Shown: positions 45,901 through 57,307 of the stretch, one piece after another
Layout: the number at the start of each line of letters is the position of its first letter
How positions within the stretch are numbered: position 1 is the stretch's first letter
Assembly (NCBI GenBank): GCA_033977485.1
Contig: CM066984.1
Span: 49,464,600 to 49,528,599, forward strand
Source: Hydrangea macrophylla
Taxonomy: Eukaryota; Streptophyta; Magnoliopsida; Cornales; Hydrangeaceae
Length of the DNA: 64,000 nt
Direction: 5' to 3'
The notes under the pieces: generated by a model
Databases searched by the model: none
Told to the model about the DNA's origin: nothing
Seen by the model: the letters and a program-made list of their open reading frames with translations, nothing else
Program-made: the position numbers and the translations under genes

Positions 45901-46613
45901 TAGTAAGTTTATCAATGTAAAGGACTAGGGGGAGTGGTCAGATATACCTGGCTCATGGAAGTGGGCATATGAGTCATTAAAATTATCCAGCCATGTTTGG
46001 TTTACCAGGGCTCTATCCAATTTCCTTTGCGTGTAGTCTGGTCTGCCATATCTACGATTGCTCCATGTAAAAAATTCTCCCATATATCTCAAATCAGTCA
46101 AGCAAAGAGAATTAACCACGTTCTTGAAGTCAATAATGTCAGAATTTACGCCAAAATCTGGCTCAGAAACTTCATTAGTATTTAAGACCACATTGAAATC
46201 TCCAAGAAGGACATGGTTAATATTGGGTTTGAAATTGGAATTAACTCAGTCCATAAACTTTTCCTTTCCTGTCCTGTATTAAAAGCATATATAAAGGATG
46301 CTTCAAATTGAACACTAAAATCATCATTAGCAATGTTAACATGGATAACTTGGGAGGTAATATTTAGAACAGTAAGATTGATCTTGTCAGGATTCCAACC
46401 CACCCAGATTCTCCCAACTGAATCTGGGGAGCTATTGGAGACACAATCCCAATCCTTAAAAATTTCCTTTTTAATTTTATCCTCATTAGCGAACTTAACT
46501 TTAGTTTCAATAAGGCCAAGGACGTCAATACTATTCGCATAGATAAACTTTGCAACCTCAGTTTGTTTAGAGGAAAGGTTGAGACCCCTAATATTCCAAC
46601 TGCTTACAATCAT
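42995..46613 (-). pseudogene. LINE ORF2: endonuclease, reverse transcriptase, zf-RVT
   Basis: Encodes the LINE enzyme that nicks target DNA and reverse-transcribes from the nick. The N-terminal EEP endonuclease shows SWNIRGLN, LIETKV, then after a frameshift near 46190-46230 VVLNTNEVSEPDF, FFTWSN, KLDRALVN and the catalytic GISDHSP. A second lesion, an apparent one-base loss, follows SDHSP near 45925. From there the frame is open (45754-42995, 919 residues from the first ATG), with RT motifs LIPKVPNPSKMGDFRPIS, KAYDSVSWEFL, IRQGDPLSPYLF and CFADDL (about residue 403), then zf-RVT (FILWVAVQNRLATHDR, CVFCHGHMETHNHLFFEC). Only two frame errors, both in or next to the endonuclease, disable it. 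Confidence 0.88.
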
Positions 46614-46615
46614 TA
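46611..46615 (-). promoter_or_regulatory. TAATG ORF1/ORF2 overlap
   Basis: On the minus strand the ORF1 stop TAA and the ORF2 start ATG share one A. Such overlaps support termination-reinitiation in some other LINEs. The mechanism here is inferred from the sequence alone. Confidence 0.7.
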
Positions 46616-49012
46616 AGAACGTTTATGGGGCTTTTTCCTCCTTCCTGAGGAGCTACTATTAATACTACCATTACCTGAATTAGATGTATTCTTACCTTTA
46701 GAAGGTGGAGAACAATGAGAGGGAAACTGACCTTGATTATCCGTATGCTTGCTTTTAGAAGATGGAGAACATTGAGGAGGTTGGTCTTTTTCAGCTTGAT
46801 CTAATTCAACATCATTATCCTTGTTAGGATGCAAGGGATTAACCATACTAACTTGAGAATCCAATCCATCCTTATTCACAATTTCATCTTCACAATTAGG
46901 ATTGGATCTTTCTCCAGCGGTAGGGCCTTGTACTTCCCCGCCCTTGGATTCTTTTGAAGAAATATTTAGAGATAATAATATTCCTGTATCCTCCCAGGAT
47001 TCCGGAACACTGTCACCTTGTGCATCGATCCCCTGAACAATTTCTCCATTTAGAGGAGAGAAAACATTGCTATTCAAATCTGTAACCAATTTCTCCGAGG
47101 TAGAATATTCATGTGGAGGTTCTAGCTGGGTGATAGGTTTAGGCCCAACACTAATTCCCTCAGTTTTAAGTAATTCGATACTGGGAGAAGGATGGGACAA
47201 ATTGGAAGGGTCACCCAAAATGAATTTACCTTTCTCTTTAGTTTTCCAATCTCCACCATTTTCAGTAGGAGAAACAAGAGGGCCCTTCTGAATAGGACCT
47301 TGAGCTTTAGGTAATCTACTACAATCGTGCCCGAACTTCTTGCATTTGGCACAGCGAATGGGGAGCCACTGGTATTCAACCCGAAGATAAATTGGCTCCA
47401 ATTCACCTGTAATAGGGTCTTCAAAGTCTATGACCAGCTCCTTCAAGACCTCCTGATCAGCGTTAAGTTCAATACAGATACGAGCATAAGAGATTCTCCT
47501 ACCCTCAGCAGTGACTTTAGCAACATGCAATGGTTTCCCCAAAGCACTAGCAATGTGGCTTAGTCCCAGGGGGTTCCAAAGTTCAAGTGGAATATTATGG
47601 ATATGCACCCATACAGGAATAGTAGAAATAGCCTCCTTTGAAAGTGTAAGGCCTGTTTGCCATTTCCTCAAAATGATGGGCTGGCCACTAATATGCCAAG
47701 GACCTCCTTCAAGAATTGCTAAGCTCTCCTCCTCACTATTAAATTTGAAGAAGAAAAAACCCGAATCGGTGGCAACCATATCCTCAAGGCCATGTTTGTT
47801 CCAAAGTCTGCTAGTAGCATTTTTCACAATTGAATAAGGAATTTTCTTTCCTATGAAATAGCCCACTAGAGAGTTCTTCCAGTTGTGGCTCCCATCGATG
47901 AAGACCTCCTTAGGAATGTGGAGGTGATTTCTTTCTTTTCCTTCCTGAGGCTTGATGAACCTAAGCGTAAATCCAGGGGTGTTCTGTTTGGTTACCAGAG
48001 AGGCCCAAGACTTAGTTTGGGTATTATGGGAATTAATAACCTGTTTAATACCATGAGGAGGGCCATTTTCGTTGACTTGATTATTAATGCCAACATCACA
48101 AACATTTTGAAGAGAGGAATAGTTTAAAGGTTCCACCTGGCAAGGACTGGGGGCAGAATTGGCATTACTAGCCAGTACCTCACCATGGTTTACGGAAGAA
48201 TTGGCAGATCCCACATGCGTTTGGATAGGTGGGATGGAGCTTGCGTGTAGATGCAGTGCATTTGGGTCCACGCGCCCATGTGCGTGGGCACACTTAGTGA
48301 GATTGGCCGACACATTTCCTGAAATTGCGGAGAAAGTAGGTGATCCCATGTGCGCACAAACTGCTGATTGTAAAGGAGTAGGAATCCTTCCAATATTACC
48401 GTTATGATTAACGGAAGTAAGACCAAGCTCAAACACATTGGTAGGCGTGCTGGTCACTGTGGGAGGATCAATAGAGGTGTTTGAAAGATTAATGGTAGAA
48501 GACTTTTGAATACTTTCTCCACCATAACTTTCGGAAATAATGGTATTCTTACCAATAGAACCAGGCGGACCCTCAACTATGTCAGGACATATATCAAACG
48601 GTTCGAATTGAGTTTCCCTCCAGTTTCTTCCTCCTCTTCTCCCATTTCCTCCCCTTCCCCCATTGGCTCGAAATGGAGTTCTCCCTGCATGAGAGGACTT
48701 TCCTCGAGACAGACCATCCCTGGGTGGAGAAGTATAAATCTCTTTTCTGTTATCTTTCATCTCAGCAACCAAGTTTCTAAGGAGAGTATTTTCTTCCACT
48801 AGCTTGGAATTAATTCTTTGTGATGCTTCATACCCAACTTTCAGTGGATGATCTAACGGCAGGACTTCTTCATCATCTTCAGATATTGTACAATACTCAG
48901 GAACAATATTCATTTCTTTGTTCCCAATATTAGTTGCAACAATGGATTCAGCCTCCTTCAAAGAACTAGTAGTATCAATGAAGGAAGTAGAATCTTGAAG
49001 AGCTATGTTCAT
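46613..49012 (-). CDS. LINE ORF1: DUF4283 and zinc-knuckle protein
   Basis: An intact 799-residue frame. Plant LINE ORF1 proteins bind element RNA in the ribonucleoprotein. A coiled-coil-like acidic N-terminus is followed by a basic Gly/Arg-rich stretch (GGRGGNGRRGGRNW, about residue 120). The DUF4283 domain spans about residues 370-520 (NSLVGYFIGKKIPYSIV, FFFKFNSEEESLAILEGGPW, IPVWVHIHNIPLELW), followed by a zinc knuckle CAKCKKFGHDC with an altered last position. The C-terminus is Ser/Pro/Asn-rich and ends in a basic tail. Its TAA stop overlaps the ORF2 ATG as TAATG. Confidence 0.88.
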   Translation of the reverse strand: MNIALQDSTSFIDTTSSLKEAESIVATNIGNKEMNIVPEYCTISEDDEEVLPLDHPLKVGYEASQRINSKLVEENTLLRNLVAEMKDNRKEIYTSPPRDGLSRGKSSHAGRTPFRANGGRGGNGRRGGRNWRETQFEPFDICPDIVEGPPGSIGKNTIISESYGGESIQKSSTINLSNTSIDPPTVTSTPTNVFELGLTSVNHNGNIGRIPTPLQSAVCAHMGSPTFSAISGNVSANLTKCAHAHGRVDPNALHLHASSIPPIQTHVGSANSSVNHGEVLASNANSAPSPCQVEPLNYSSLQNVCDVGINNQVNENGPPHGIKQVINSHNTQTKSWASLVTKQNTPGFTLRFIKPQEGKERNHLHIPKEVFIDGSHNWKNSLVGYFIGKKIPYSIVKNATSRLWNKHGLEDMVATDSGFFFFKFNSEEESLAILEGGPWHISGQPIILRKWQTGLTLSKEAISTIPVWVHIHNIPLELWNPLGLSHIASALGKPLHVAKVTAEGRRISYARICIELNADQEVLKELVIDFEDPITGELEPIYLRVEYQWLPIRCAKCKKFGHDCSRLPKAQGPIQKGPLVSPTENGGDWKTKEKGKFILGDPSNLSHPSPSIELLKTEGISVGPKPITQLEPPHEYSTSEKLVTDLNSNVFSPLNGEIVQGIDAQGDSVPESWEDTGILLSLNISSKESKGGEVQGPTAGERSNPNCEDEIVNKDGLDSQVSMVNPLHPNKDNDVELDQAEKDQPPQCSPSSKSKHTDNQGQFPSHCSPPSKGKNTSNSGNGSINSSSSGRRKKPHKRS

Positions 49013-49276
49013 AGACCCAGCATTAACTATCTTATAGGATCTTCAACACAGGTAGAAATCAACTCATTAAAATCAGTAATGGAGGAAGTTTTAGCATTTG
49101 CAGCATTTGATGGGGCTTTGATAGCAACATTAAGGACTCTAACAGCCTTAAACCTCTCCATAGACAAGAAGGGACTCAAAATTCTAGAGAGAAGGGAGAC
49201 TTTCTCTCTCTAGACATTCTTTAAGACTTGGCAAAGTTACTAAAATCCGTTTTTTTTTTTTTTTTTTTTTTTTTTT

Positions 49277-51731
49277 CTTCTTATTTTTGGTCGTTTTTGA
49301 GTCTGTTTGAGTCTGTTTTGGACATTCTGGACAGGTTTGGGGGTTTGAATTATTTTATTTTACTATTATATACATAATTTTAACCAAAAAATGGAAAATA
49401 CCATTCTCGCGCGCGCGGCCCGCTCGCGCGAGACGTCGCTCGCGCGGCCCGCTGGCGCGAGAATGTGCCTTAGTGTTTTTTCTTTCGTTTTCTTTATATG
49501 AGCCCTCAGGTTCTCCTCGCGCCTGATGTCGCGGGCGCGGAAAAAAAAAATATAAAAATTATTGGGAATTCGCGCGCGCGACGGCCGCTCGCGCGGACCG
49601 CTCGCGCGATTCCTCATTTTCCTGTTTTTTCCCTTTTGTTTTCTATATCCTTCCCCCTACCTATTTTATTTGTGTTTATTTTCTGTTTTTGTTTATTTGG
49701 TTCAGTTTAGTTTGTGTTCGTTGTTTTCCTTGTTACATTTCTACTTTTTCGTTTTATTTCTTTCCATTTGCTAGTTTAGTTTAGTTTAGCTTAGTTTTTA
49801 GATTTATATTCCATATTTAGGTTTCATTTACTTTTAATATTCTTTTGTTAGTTTGTTTTCTTTTATTAGGAAGTAACAGGTAACATTGAACTTTATAGCC
49901 CTATTCCTTTGTGTTCACCTGTTCTATGCTTGTCAAGATCGAGGTATTATCGTTCCTTTCTTACCTACTCTTCATTCTTTCATTTTATTGTTTCATTGGG
50001 GACAATGAAAGGTTTAGGTTTGGGGGTATGCACACACATGCACATTATTTTATGCAAAATTTTAAATTTTTTTCAATAAGTGTGTTTAAATAAACGATGA
50101 TTACCGATGTTTTTGCAATATCAATTTGATACTTCTTGTTATGTGACTATGATTGTTATAGAATGATAAACAAGGGAAGATGTGATTAAACATTTGCTGA
50201 AGTTATGATATGACGTTTTAAGTTATGTATCGTTCGAATCGTAGTTTTATATCATAGATTTGCACAAAAACTTATGCACTGCACGTAGTCATTTGAATAC
50301 ATGTTGGTTGTGAACTATAATATGATTCGGATTTCTAGATAACACAAGGTGGAGACTAAGACCCGGTGAGCTTTTGAGCCTATCTTTTCTTTTTAGAGGG
50401 GTATAAATACATTTTGTGTTTGTCGAATTTCATTGAAATAACGCATTAACTCGTTGTTTAGTCTCATTATTTTTGTCTTGGTTGATAGTCAATTTAAAAT
50501 AGTTGTTACCATGCTAAATAATCTTCCGTCGTAATTATTGAAGAACCGTATCACCATAGGAAATGATGGTAGGCCCTCTTTGTTTACTACCGACTGAAGA
50601 ATTATAAATTTCCTTAGTTCGCCCTTTGAGCCGTTAAAATGCCATTTCTTTCTTGTTTACCATTATCCTTGTTTTTGCTCCGACTTGACAAATTTGGAGT
50701 TCACCACTGAGAGATTTGTCACCTTTTAGTAGTGTTAAGGGTGATGTGTTGAAAAAGAAGAGATTTGTACCTTAATGAATAATCATTCGAAGAACAAGAA
50801 AAGGAAAAGGAAAAAGAAGTATATTGAAAAATAAAGAAGAAGAAGGTTGAAAAGGAGAAAAATGAATGAAAAGGAATGAAGAGAAAGAAAAGATGAAAGT
50901 TTGTAGAAGAAGAATGAAAGAAATCGAACATGCCTTACAATGCCATTCTGAAACTACTTGATATATCCATTCTATCCTTTTTCCATTACCTGGGCCACAA
51001 TACAACCTTTGAAAAGTCCTATTTGATCCTAGGAAACATGGTTTGGATATGAAAACAATGGGAGGGGGATTAAAACATGGTAATGATTAATTTTTCTTGA
51101 TTGTTGGCATCCTATCCATGAGACTACTATTCTTTCGTGTCATGCGTCCTTTTCGAGTCATATGTGAGCATTTCTCGTTTTGAAAATATATTTCCTTTAC
51201 TCACATATATTAGAAAAATTACACCTGTTTCTGAGTGTTTTATTTGAGAGTGTAATTCATTGTGAGATTCGTAGTCGAAGCATAGTTTGATGGTTATCTG
51301 AGTTATGTACCAAGTTCATAACATGCGCGTGTTCATTTGACTACCACATCACACACGTGCAATCTTATGAGGAACTCTATTGATTCGTACATTGCATGTG
51401 CTTGAGATTGTTTTTCATCATGTAGGTGAACGTTTGATTCTGTTTCTTCTTGTTCGTTTTTCGATTTCGAATCATTGTTTTATAATAAGGATTGAATGTT
51501 ATGTTTTTGTTTTTTATAAAAGTTTTTAAATTTACAAGTTAATAAAGATGGTTGTGGGTGACTTATTGACGAGAACCCTCACGAGACTTTACTCGTCCGA
51601 CTAGGGACACCTAGAGGTTTAAAAGGCTTGTTGCATACGCTAAATGCAATCGTGATCCATGCAAAAATGGAGTAGAATTTTATGAGTAGTTTAGTTTTTA
51701 TTTTAGTTTTGCTCGAGGACTAGCAAAATGT
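49277..51731 (+). other. E1 3' noncoding region
   Basis: About 2.5 kb between the gag-protease/LINE and the 3' LTR, where pol would normally be. It holds a second set of CG-rich palindromes (49405-49461, 49516-49540, 49570-49610), a T-rich tract (49620-49880), internal polypurine-like AGGTTTGGGGGT sequences near 49335 and 50013, and a purine-rich stretch (50760-50930). No RT, RNase H, integrase or envelope motif is found in any frame. E2 has a collinear counterpart. Confidence 0.75.
49405..49610. repeat. Internal CG-rich palindromes of E1
   Basis: CGCGCGCG- and CTCGCGCGAG-type motifs in three clusters outside the LTR, similar in core and pairing to LTR array C but in unrelated flanking sequence. 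The E2 counterpart is at 53836-54026. Confidence 0.8.
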
Positions 51732-51744
51732 AGGTTTGGGGGTG
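51732..51744 (+). promoter_or_regulatory. E1 polypurine tract
   Basis: AGGTTTGGGGGTG directly before the 3' LTR, the likely plus-strand primer. The complement is at the equivalent place in E2 (36768) and in the fragment at 24481. Confidence 0.85.
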
Positions 51745-53096
51745 TGATCGGGAGAGAACTAATCCTATTTATACGCCTTAACGAACATTTGTTAGTACTT
51801 TTTTATCCTGTTTTTGTATATTTTTACTTCGTTTTCTATTTTCTGACAGGTTTTGGAAGAAATCAACTAAACCAGGCTAAACAGGGTGAAAAAGCAGAGT
51901 TAAAGAAGCTGAAAAAGCCAAGTCGCGCGCGCGACCCGCGCCCGCGAAAAACCGAGAATCGCTCGTGCGATCCGCTCGCGCGAGAACCCAGAAATCGCTC
52001 GCGCGATCCGCGCGCGTGAGGTCCCAAATGTCGCGCTCGCGCGACCCGCTCGCGCGATATGGGTAAAAACCAAAGTTGCGTATTTCAGTATACTGAAGAC
52101 TCCTGTGCAAACGAAACTGCTGAACGACGTCTAGACTGTAAATTACATCAGTTTCAGTCCGTTTCGGGTTGGGAGAGCTTCCAAAGCTTGTGTAAACTCT
52201 ATATATATATTTAGTTTTTATAATTTTGAGGGGTTGGCAATTATTATACACACATACTTCCAGCCATTGAAGGGAGGGAAGCAGGAGAAGAAGAAGAAGA
52301 CCAAGGGTTTCCATGGCCTCCTCCATCAACTACTTGCCATCTATCACTTCCATGGACGGCTAGATCATAGATCTAGGGTTTCGATGAAGCCCTAGACGAG
52401 TAATAGGGAGTTGTTTATGTCTTTACCTTAGTTTTATTATGTTTGGATGACAGTCACATGTTTAGAGGATTTTTATAAATAAATCGTACTTCTATTGATT
52501 AAATCATTGCTTTCAGAATTTATTCTTGTCTTAGATCTGTTTTGACTGTGATGTGCTCAACGATCTATTCTTGCTGTGCTTGTTTAGATTGTTTACATGT
52601 GATGGTGCTTTATTGATTCGTGCTATCAAGTATCCGAATAGTCCATGCCTAGGTTAGACGGATTAGATCGCAACCCTAGTTTAGTGTGGGATAATTCGTG
52701 CTAACCGAAGATGGAGTATGTTGGTGCTTGAACCATGATTATCTTCTTGTCGGAGGAATTGGGCTTGTAGCTACAATTCCCCATTATCATCCAACTTAAT
52801 AAGCTAAAGTAATTCATAAATATTCCTTATTATGAAACTAGTGGTGGATTTGCAATCCTAGGTTCCCTTAAATATTATTTAAAACAACTTTAATTGCTTT
52901 CATAGTTTAGATTTATTTTTATTGTTATTTAGTTTAATTCAAACCAAATCAAAAGTCGTTTTTCTTAATTAATTAGACTTAGGTTTTAAAATTAAGAGCT
53001 GTAGTAATCAATCTCTGTGGGTTCGACCTTTACTTCCACACTGCAAATCTTTTGAAAAGTAAAGAATACTTTTATATCTTGATATTGACAACATCA
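51745..53096 (+). repeat. 3' LTR of E1
   Basis: 1352 bp, nearly identical to 38143-39492. Visible differences include two CpG-to-TpG type changes in array C (51923-52058), one TA-repeat length change, one AG indel and a few substitutions. It ends at the ATAAC target duplication. Confidence 0.92.
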
Positions 53097-53101
53097 ATAA
53101 C

Positions 53102-54231
53102 CCTCAAAACAGAAAAGATAGGCTCAAAAGCTCACCGGGTTTAGTCTCCACCTTGTGTTATCTAGAAATTCGAATCATATTATAGTTCACATCAAACATG
53201 TATTCAAGCGATTACGTGCAGTGCATAAGTTTATGTGCAAAACTATGATATAAAACTACGATTCGAACGATACATAACTTAAAACGTCATATCATAACTT
53301 CAACAAATGTTTAACTACATCTTCTCTTGTTTACCATTCTATAACAATCAAAGTTCTCTAACAAAAAGTATCAAATTGATATTGCAAAAACGTCAGTAAC
53401 ATCGTTTATTTAAACACACTTATTAAAAAATTTTAAAATTTTGCATAAAATAATGTGCATGTGTGCATAGCCGTTCATTGTCCCTAATGAAACAATAAAA
53501 TGAAAGAAAGGTGAGTACATAAGGAAGGAACGATAGTACCTCAATCTCGGCAATGACAAACAGGTAAATGTAACAAAATATTGCAATAAAGGTCAATGTT
53601 ACCTGTTAATACTGGATAAAAGAAACTAAACAAACAAAATAATAAAAGCAGCTAGAAGAACTATAACTAAACTAAAATAAACTAAATAAACTATAAGAAC
53701 ATATCTAGAACAAAGAAAACAACAAACGAGTCGATCTAAAAGTACCGAAGAAACAAAAACAGAAAAGTAAAACCTATCAGAACAGGTGTAGAGGACTGAT
53801 AGAGAAAACAAAAGAAAATATAAGAAAATTGGGGTATCGCGCGAGCGGCCGTCGCGCGCGCGAATCCCAAGTTTTTTTTTTTCAATATCGCTCCAGCGAG
53901 CCAACTCGCGCCCGCGAAACCAAGCGCGAGGAAAACCTAAGGGCTCAAAACAAAAAGAAAACGCAAATTTCACTAAGGCACATTCTCGCGCCAGCGGGCA
54001 GCGCGAGCGACGTCTCGCGCGAGATTGGTATTTTCTGTTGGTCCACTTATTTTATGTATATAAATTAAAAATAATTTTACTCCAACCCCCAAACCTATCC
54101 AGAGACTCAAAAACAGACCAAAACGACCCAAAAACATGCAAAAATCAAAGAAATGAACGAATTAAAGCTTGGGTTGCCTCCCAAGAAGCGCTAACTTTTA
54201 CGTCTTCAGCTAGACCGTTCTAGCTCAAGAC
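53102..54231 (-). other. E2 3' internal noncoding region, inner part
   Basis: Resumes E2 after E1. It carries the internal CG-rich palindromes (53836-54026) and the complement of one internal polypurine-like tract (about 54084-54096). It aligns with E1 49277-50560 in reverse. No coding sequence. Confidence 0.75.
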
Positions 54232-56806
54232 TCACGGAGGCCGTAAATTGGAGTTTGTACCCCTTAAGATGTCAGGAAGAGCCCGATGGTAAGTTGAAAG
54301 CATGTCGCTTCGAATTAATTCAATCGACGGTTCATCCTGATTAAGGTCAAGTCGATTTTTCACCTTTCGAGTAAATTCACCGTTAGAGTCTGTTGTATTC
54401 AAATTCATACTCACCGTATTATTCCCCTCATTGATATTTATTATTTTATTAGGTTCAACAGTTCTTCTAATTTCATTACCTTCCACATATTGATAATCAT
54501 CGTCTTTAGGAGGTTGATCAGCAGCATTAAAAACATTTAATTTTAATTTCATATTCCCGAACGACACTTTCATCACCCCTGTTCTACAATTGACACGTGC
54601 ATTGGCCGTGGCCAAGAATGGACGACCAAGAATAACAGGAGTGTATTTTCTAGCATCTAGCACCAGTTCGGTGTCAAGGACCATAAAATCAACAGGATAA
54701 AAACATTGATCAACTTTAACTAAGACGTCTTCGACGATTCCTCTAGGTACTTTAACCGAACGATCCGCTAATTGAATAGTAGCGGCCGTAGGTTTAAGTT
54801 CACCTAGTCCTAATTGTTTGTAGACATGATAAGGTAAGAGGTTAACACTAGCTCCTAAGTCAAGGAGAGCCCGATGAATGATAGTGTCACCTATGACACA
54901 TGAAATCGTAGGCGTACCGGGATCCTTATACTTCGGAGAAGCGTGTTGAAAAATTGAACTTACTTTTTCCGTGAGGAAGACCTTTTTAGGAGTATGACTG
55001 CGTATCTTGCGCTTTTGTGTACAAAGGTCTTTTAAACATTTAGCATAAGCGAAAATTTGTTTTATAGCATTGAGGAATGGAATATTGTTTTAACTTGTTT
55101 AAACACCTCGAGTATATCCTCAGTTTTTGATTTTTTCTTTAAAAAATTAGACGGTTCCTCAACATTGGGTGGAAAAGGTAACTTTGGAACATAGTTAGTT
55201 GGGACCGGTTCTTTATCTTTCTTGTTTTGACTCACATCCTCACCCTCTTCTTTATTCGATTTAACGTCCTTTTGATCCGGAATCTTAACAACTTCATCTT
55301 CCCGAATAGTCGTCCTAGTCGATACGGCGTTTACTTGTTCACTCGACCCCTTAATCTCGTATTGTCCCTTCGGATTTTGAATAGTTTGCGCAGGCAACTT
55401 CCCCTCGTTCCTACGACTCATTGTATTCGCTATTTGTCCAATTTGGGACTCAAGCTTCGCAATGGATTGTGTGTGAGAGTGCACTATTTGTGCTTGTGCT
55501 TGGACTTGAGTTTCAATATTCTTAAGGGAAGCCAACACCGTCTCCTCAAAAGCGTTAGTCCTTGGGCGGTTAGGATTAGGAGGATGGTGTTGGTATTGAT
55601 TTTGTGGAAACTGGGGTCGATAAGTATTAGAAAAATTAGTCGACCTAGGAGTATAATTATTTTGTGGGAATTGTTGCATAGCATTTACGTGTTGCTCCAC
55701 AAATTCGGGAAACTGAGATGCCGATGGGCATGTAAAGATATTATGTGACGGTGCAGAACACAATTCACATACTTCGTGAGGAGGTGCGGTTGTCGCTTGA
55801 TTCATTGTCATAAGGCGGTCAAGTTTTTTAGATAATTCTTGAAATTCAATAGAATGACTCGACTCAAACTTCACCTCTCGTTTGGGTGGAGGAAGATATC
55901 CTTCCGAACGTACCGACACAGCCTGATGCATCGAGTTCTCGCTTAAAGTTTCAAAAAATTTCCAGGCCTCGTCGGCGCTTTTGTGTAGGAAAGTTCCCGC
56001 ACAAACGACATCGACAGTATTAAGGATAGAGGGAATAAGCCCCTCATAGAAGACCTGAACAAGTTGCCACTTAGGAACCTGATGATGTGGACACGAGCGT
56101 AATAATTCTTTAAATTTCTCCCACGTGTCATAAAGCGTCTCCCCATCTTGCATTACAAAATTTGTTATGGATTTCCTTATCTGGTTTGTACGCATAATAG
56201 GGAAAAACTTTTGTAAAAATGCGGTGTGTTTGGCTCAAGTGATTGAAGCCAATGCTTCGCTTTGTCTCTTAAAGAAAATGGAAAGAGCCGCAATTTTAAC
56301 TCATCGTCAGTTAGATTTTGGATTTTCAAAGTAGAGCATATATCCTGAAAATCTCCTAAGTGTTGTTATGGATCTTCATTTAGACGACCATGGAAAGAAG
56401 GAAGTAGCGAGATCGTAGACGATTTTATCTCAAAGTGAGATGCTATCGCCTCCGGTAATTCGATACCAGCTTGTGGCGTGTAAGTAGTAGGAATAAAATA
56501 ATTTATAAGTGGAGGAGGTGGCGGTATATTAAGATTATTCATATTAGCACCGTCGTTTTGATTGTTATTGTTATTTCCACCGTCAGCCATTTTAATCGGT
56601 TCGATTTTAAAAGTTTGAGTTTTCCTTAACCTTTCACGGGTACTTTGAATTTCGGCCTCAAACAACGACGACGGAATCGGAGTTGATTCGTCGTCTTGCA
56701 ACCCAGCTCTAGAAGCTTGGGTTGTGGACTTACTAGTTCTTAAGGTACATTCAAGTTCAAGATCGAAAGATTTTAATTCTGGTTTATTTGAACGTGTACC
56801 TAACAT
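54232..56806 (-). pseudogene. Broken gag-protease gene of E2
   Basis: Homologous throughout to the E1 gene. Three lesions disable it. A TAC-to-TAA nonsense change falls after HGRLNEDP (56366-56368). A 25-bp deletion near 56222 lies between ACAC repeats and shifts the frame. A one-base loss near 55070 comes after EVFKQVKT. Still readable are the Gag domain, zinc knuckle CELCSAPSHNIFTC, a Gln/Pro-rich linker and a protease that keeps the catalytic Asp (LDLGAS; GAC at 54861-54859). The C-terminus differs from E1 because the E1 TAG is ACA here, so the frame runs a few codons further. Confidence 0.9.
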
Positions 56807-57284
56807 AAACTAAAATAAAGAAAAAGAAACTAAAAACAAAGACTGACTAAACAAAAGAAACAAATAGCAATCATGCAAATAAGACGACAAGCAAGCACAC
56901 AGTACTACTATGATGCATGAATATTATCCTGTAATGCAATGACCGCGTCAAGCCCAGCGCCCCGGGTTTCCTAGCTAATGCAGTGTTCACTCCACAACTA
57001 ACCTAATGCAAGTAATTGCGTCTCAGTGCCCTGACTTACAGTGATTTGATGCGAAGTTAAAGCGAGCAATTTACTTAATTTTTATTTATTTTATTTGCGT
57101 AAGCTCCTTTGATGCAATTAGCTACTCCACTCGGAAACGTTGGAATTTGATGACTCGAAAACCTATAAAATAAAAGAACAAGTTAGTAATTTAAAACAAA
57201 AACGGAAAATAAGAAGAATAAAAACTAATCTAATATTTACGAATTAACTAAACTAAGATTATAAAATTAAAGGTAGTAATGCAA

Positions 57285-57302
57285 TCCCCGGCAACGGCGC
57301 CA
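57285..57302 (-). promoter_or_regulatory. E2 primer-binding site (tRNA-Asp)
   Basis: Identical to the E1 site in reverse complement, five bases from the 5' LTR edge. Confidence 0.92.
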
Positions 57303-57307
57303 AAAAT

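Larger units (their letters stand above)
42655..49250 (-). mobile_element. Full-length L1-type LINE
   Basis: A nearly complete LINE inserted in the E1 noncoding region just after gag-protease. In element direction: short 5' region, ORF1 (49012 down), ORF2 with endonuclease and RT, a 3' untranslated region with two hairpins (42829-42840 and 42718-42729), and an A-rich tail seen as T8 at 42655-42667. T-rich sequence also adjoins the 5' side (49250-49276). The E1 target, recoverable by comparison with E2 near 54130-54200, is TTTTTCTTATTTTT-like, so the exact duplication is hard to delimit. Confidence 0.85.
38143..53096 (+). mobile_element. LTR element E1: Athila-like, gag-protease only
   Basis: A complete plus-strand element nested in E2, with a perfect 5-bp duplication ATAAC (38138-38142 and 53097-53101). 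It has LTRs at 38143-39492 and 51745-53096, a tRNA-Asp primer site, one open gag-protease frame, a long noncoding 3' region and a polypurine tract. Without the inserted LINE it is about 8.4 kb. Only about ten differences between the LTRs were seen by eye, so insertion was recent. RT, RNase H and integrase are absent, so mobilisation would depend on a related autonomous Athila-type element. Confidence 0.92.

Noticed and set aside
51877..52329. 150-residue minus-strand frame with a leucine-rich start resembling a signal peptide, and Arg/Ala-rich repeats
   Set aside because: It lies wholly in the E1 3' LTR. The repeats are translations of the CG palindromes, and the same frame is broken in other LTR copies.
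39964..53096. Endogenous virus or envelope gene in E1
   Set aside because: No envelope-like or pararetroviral domain could be found. The only frame is Gag-protease of an LTR retrotransposon.
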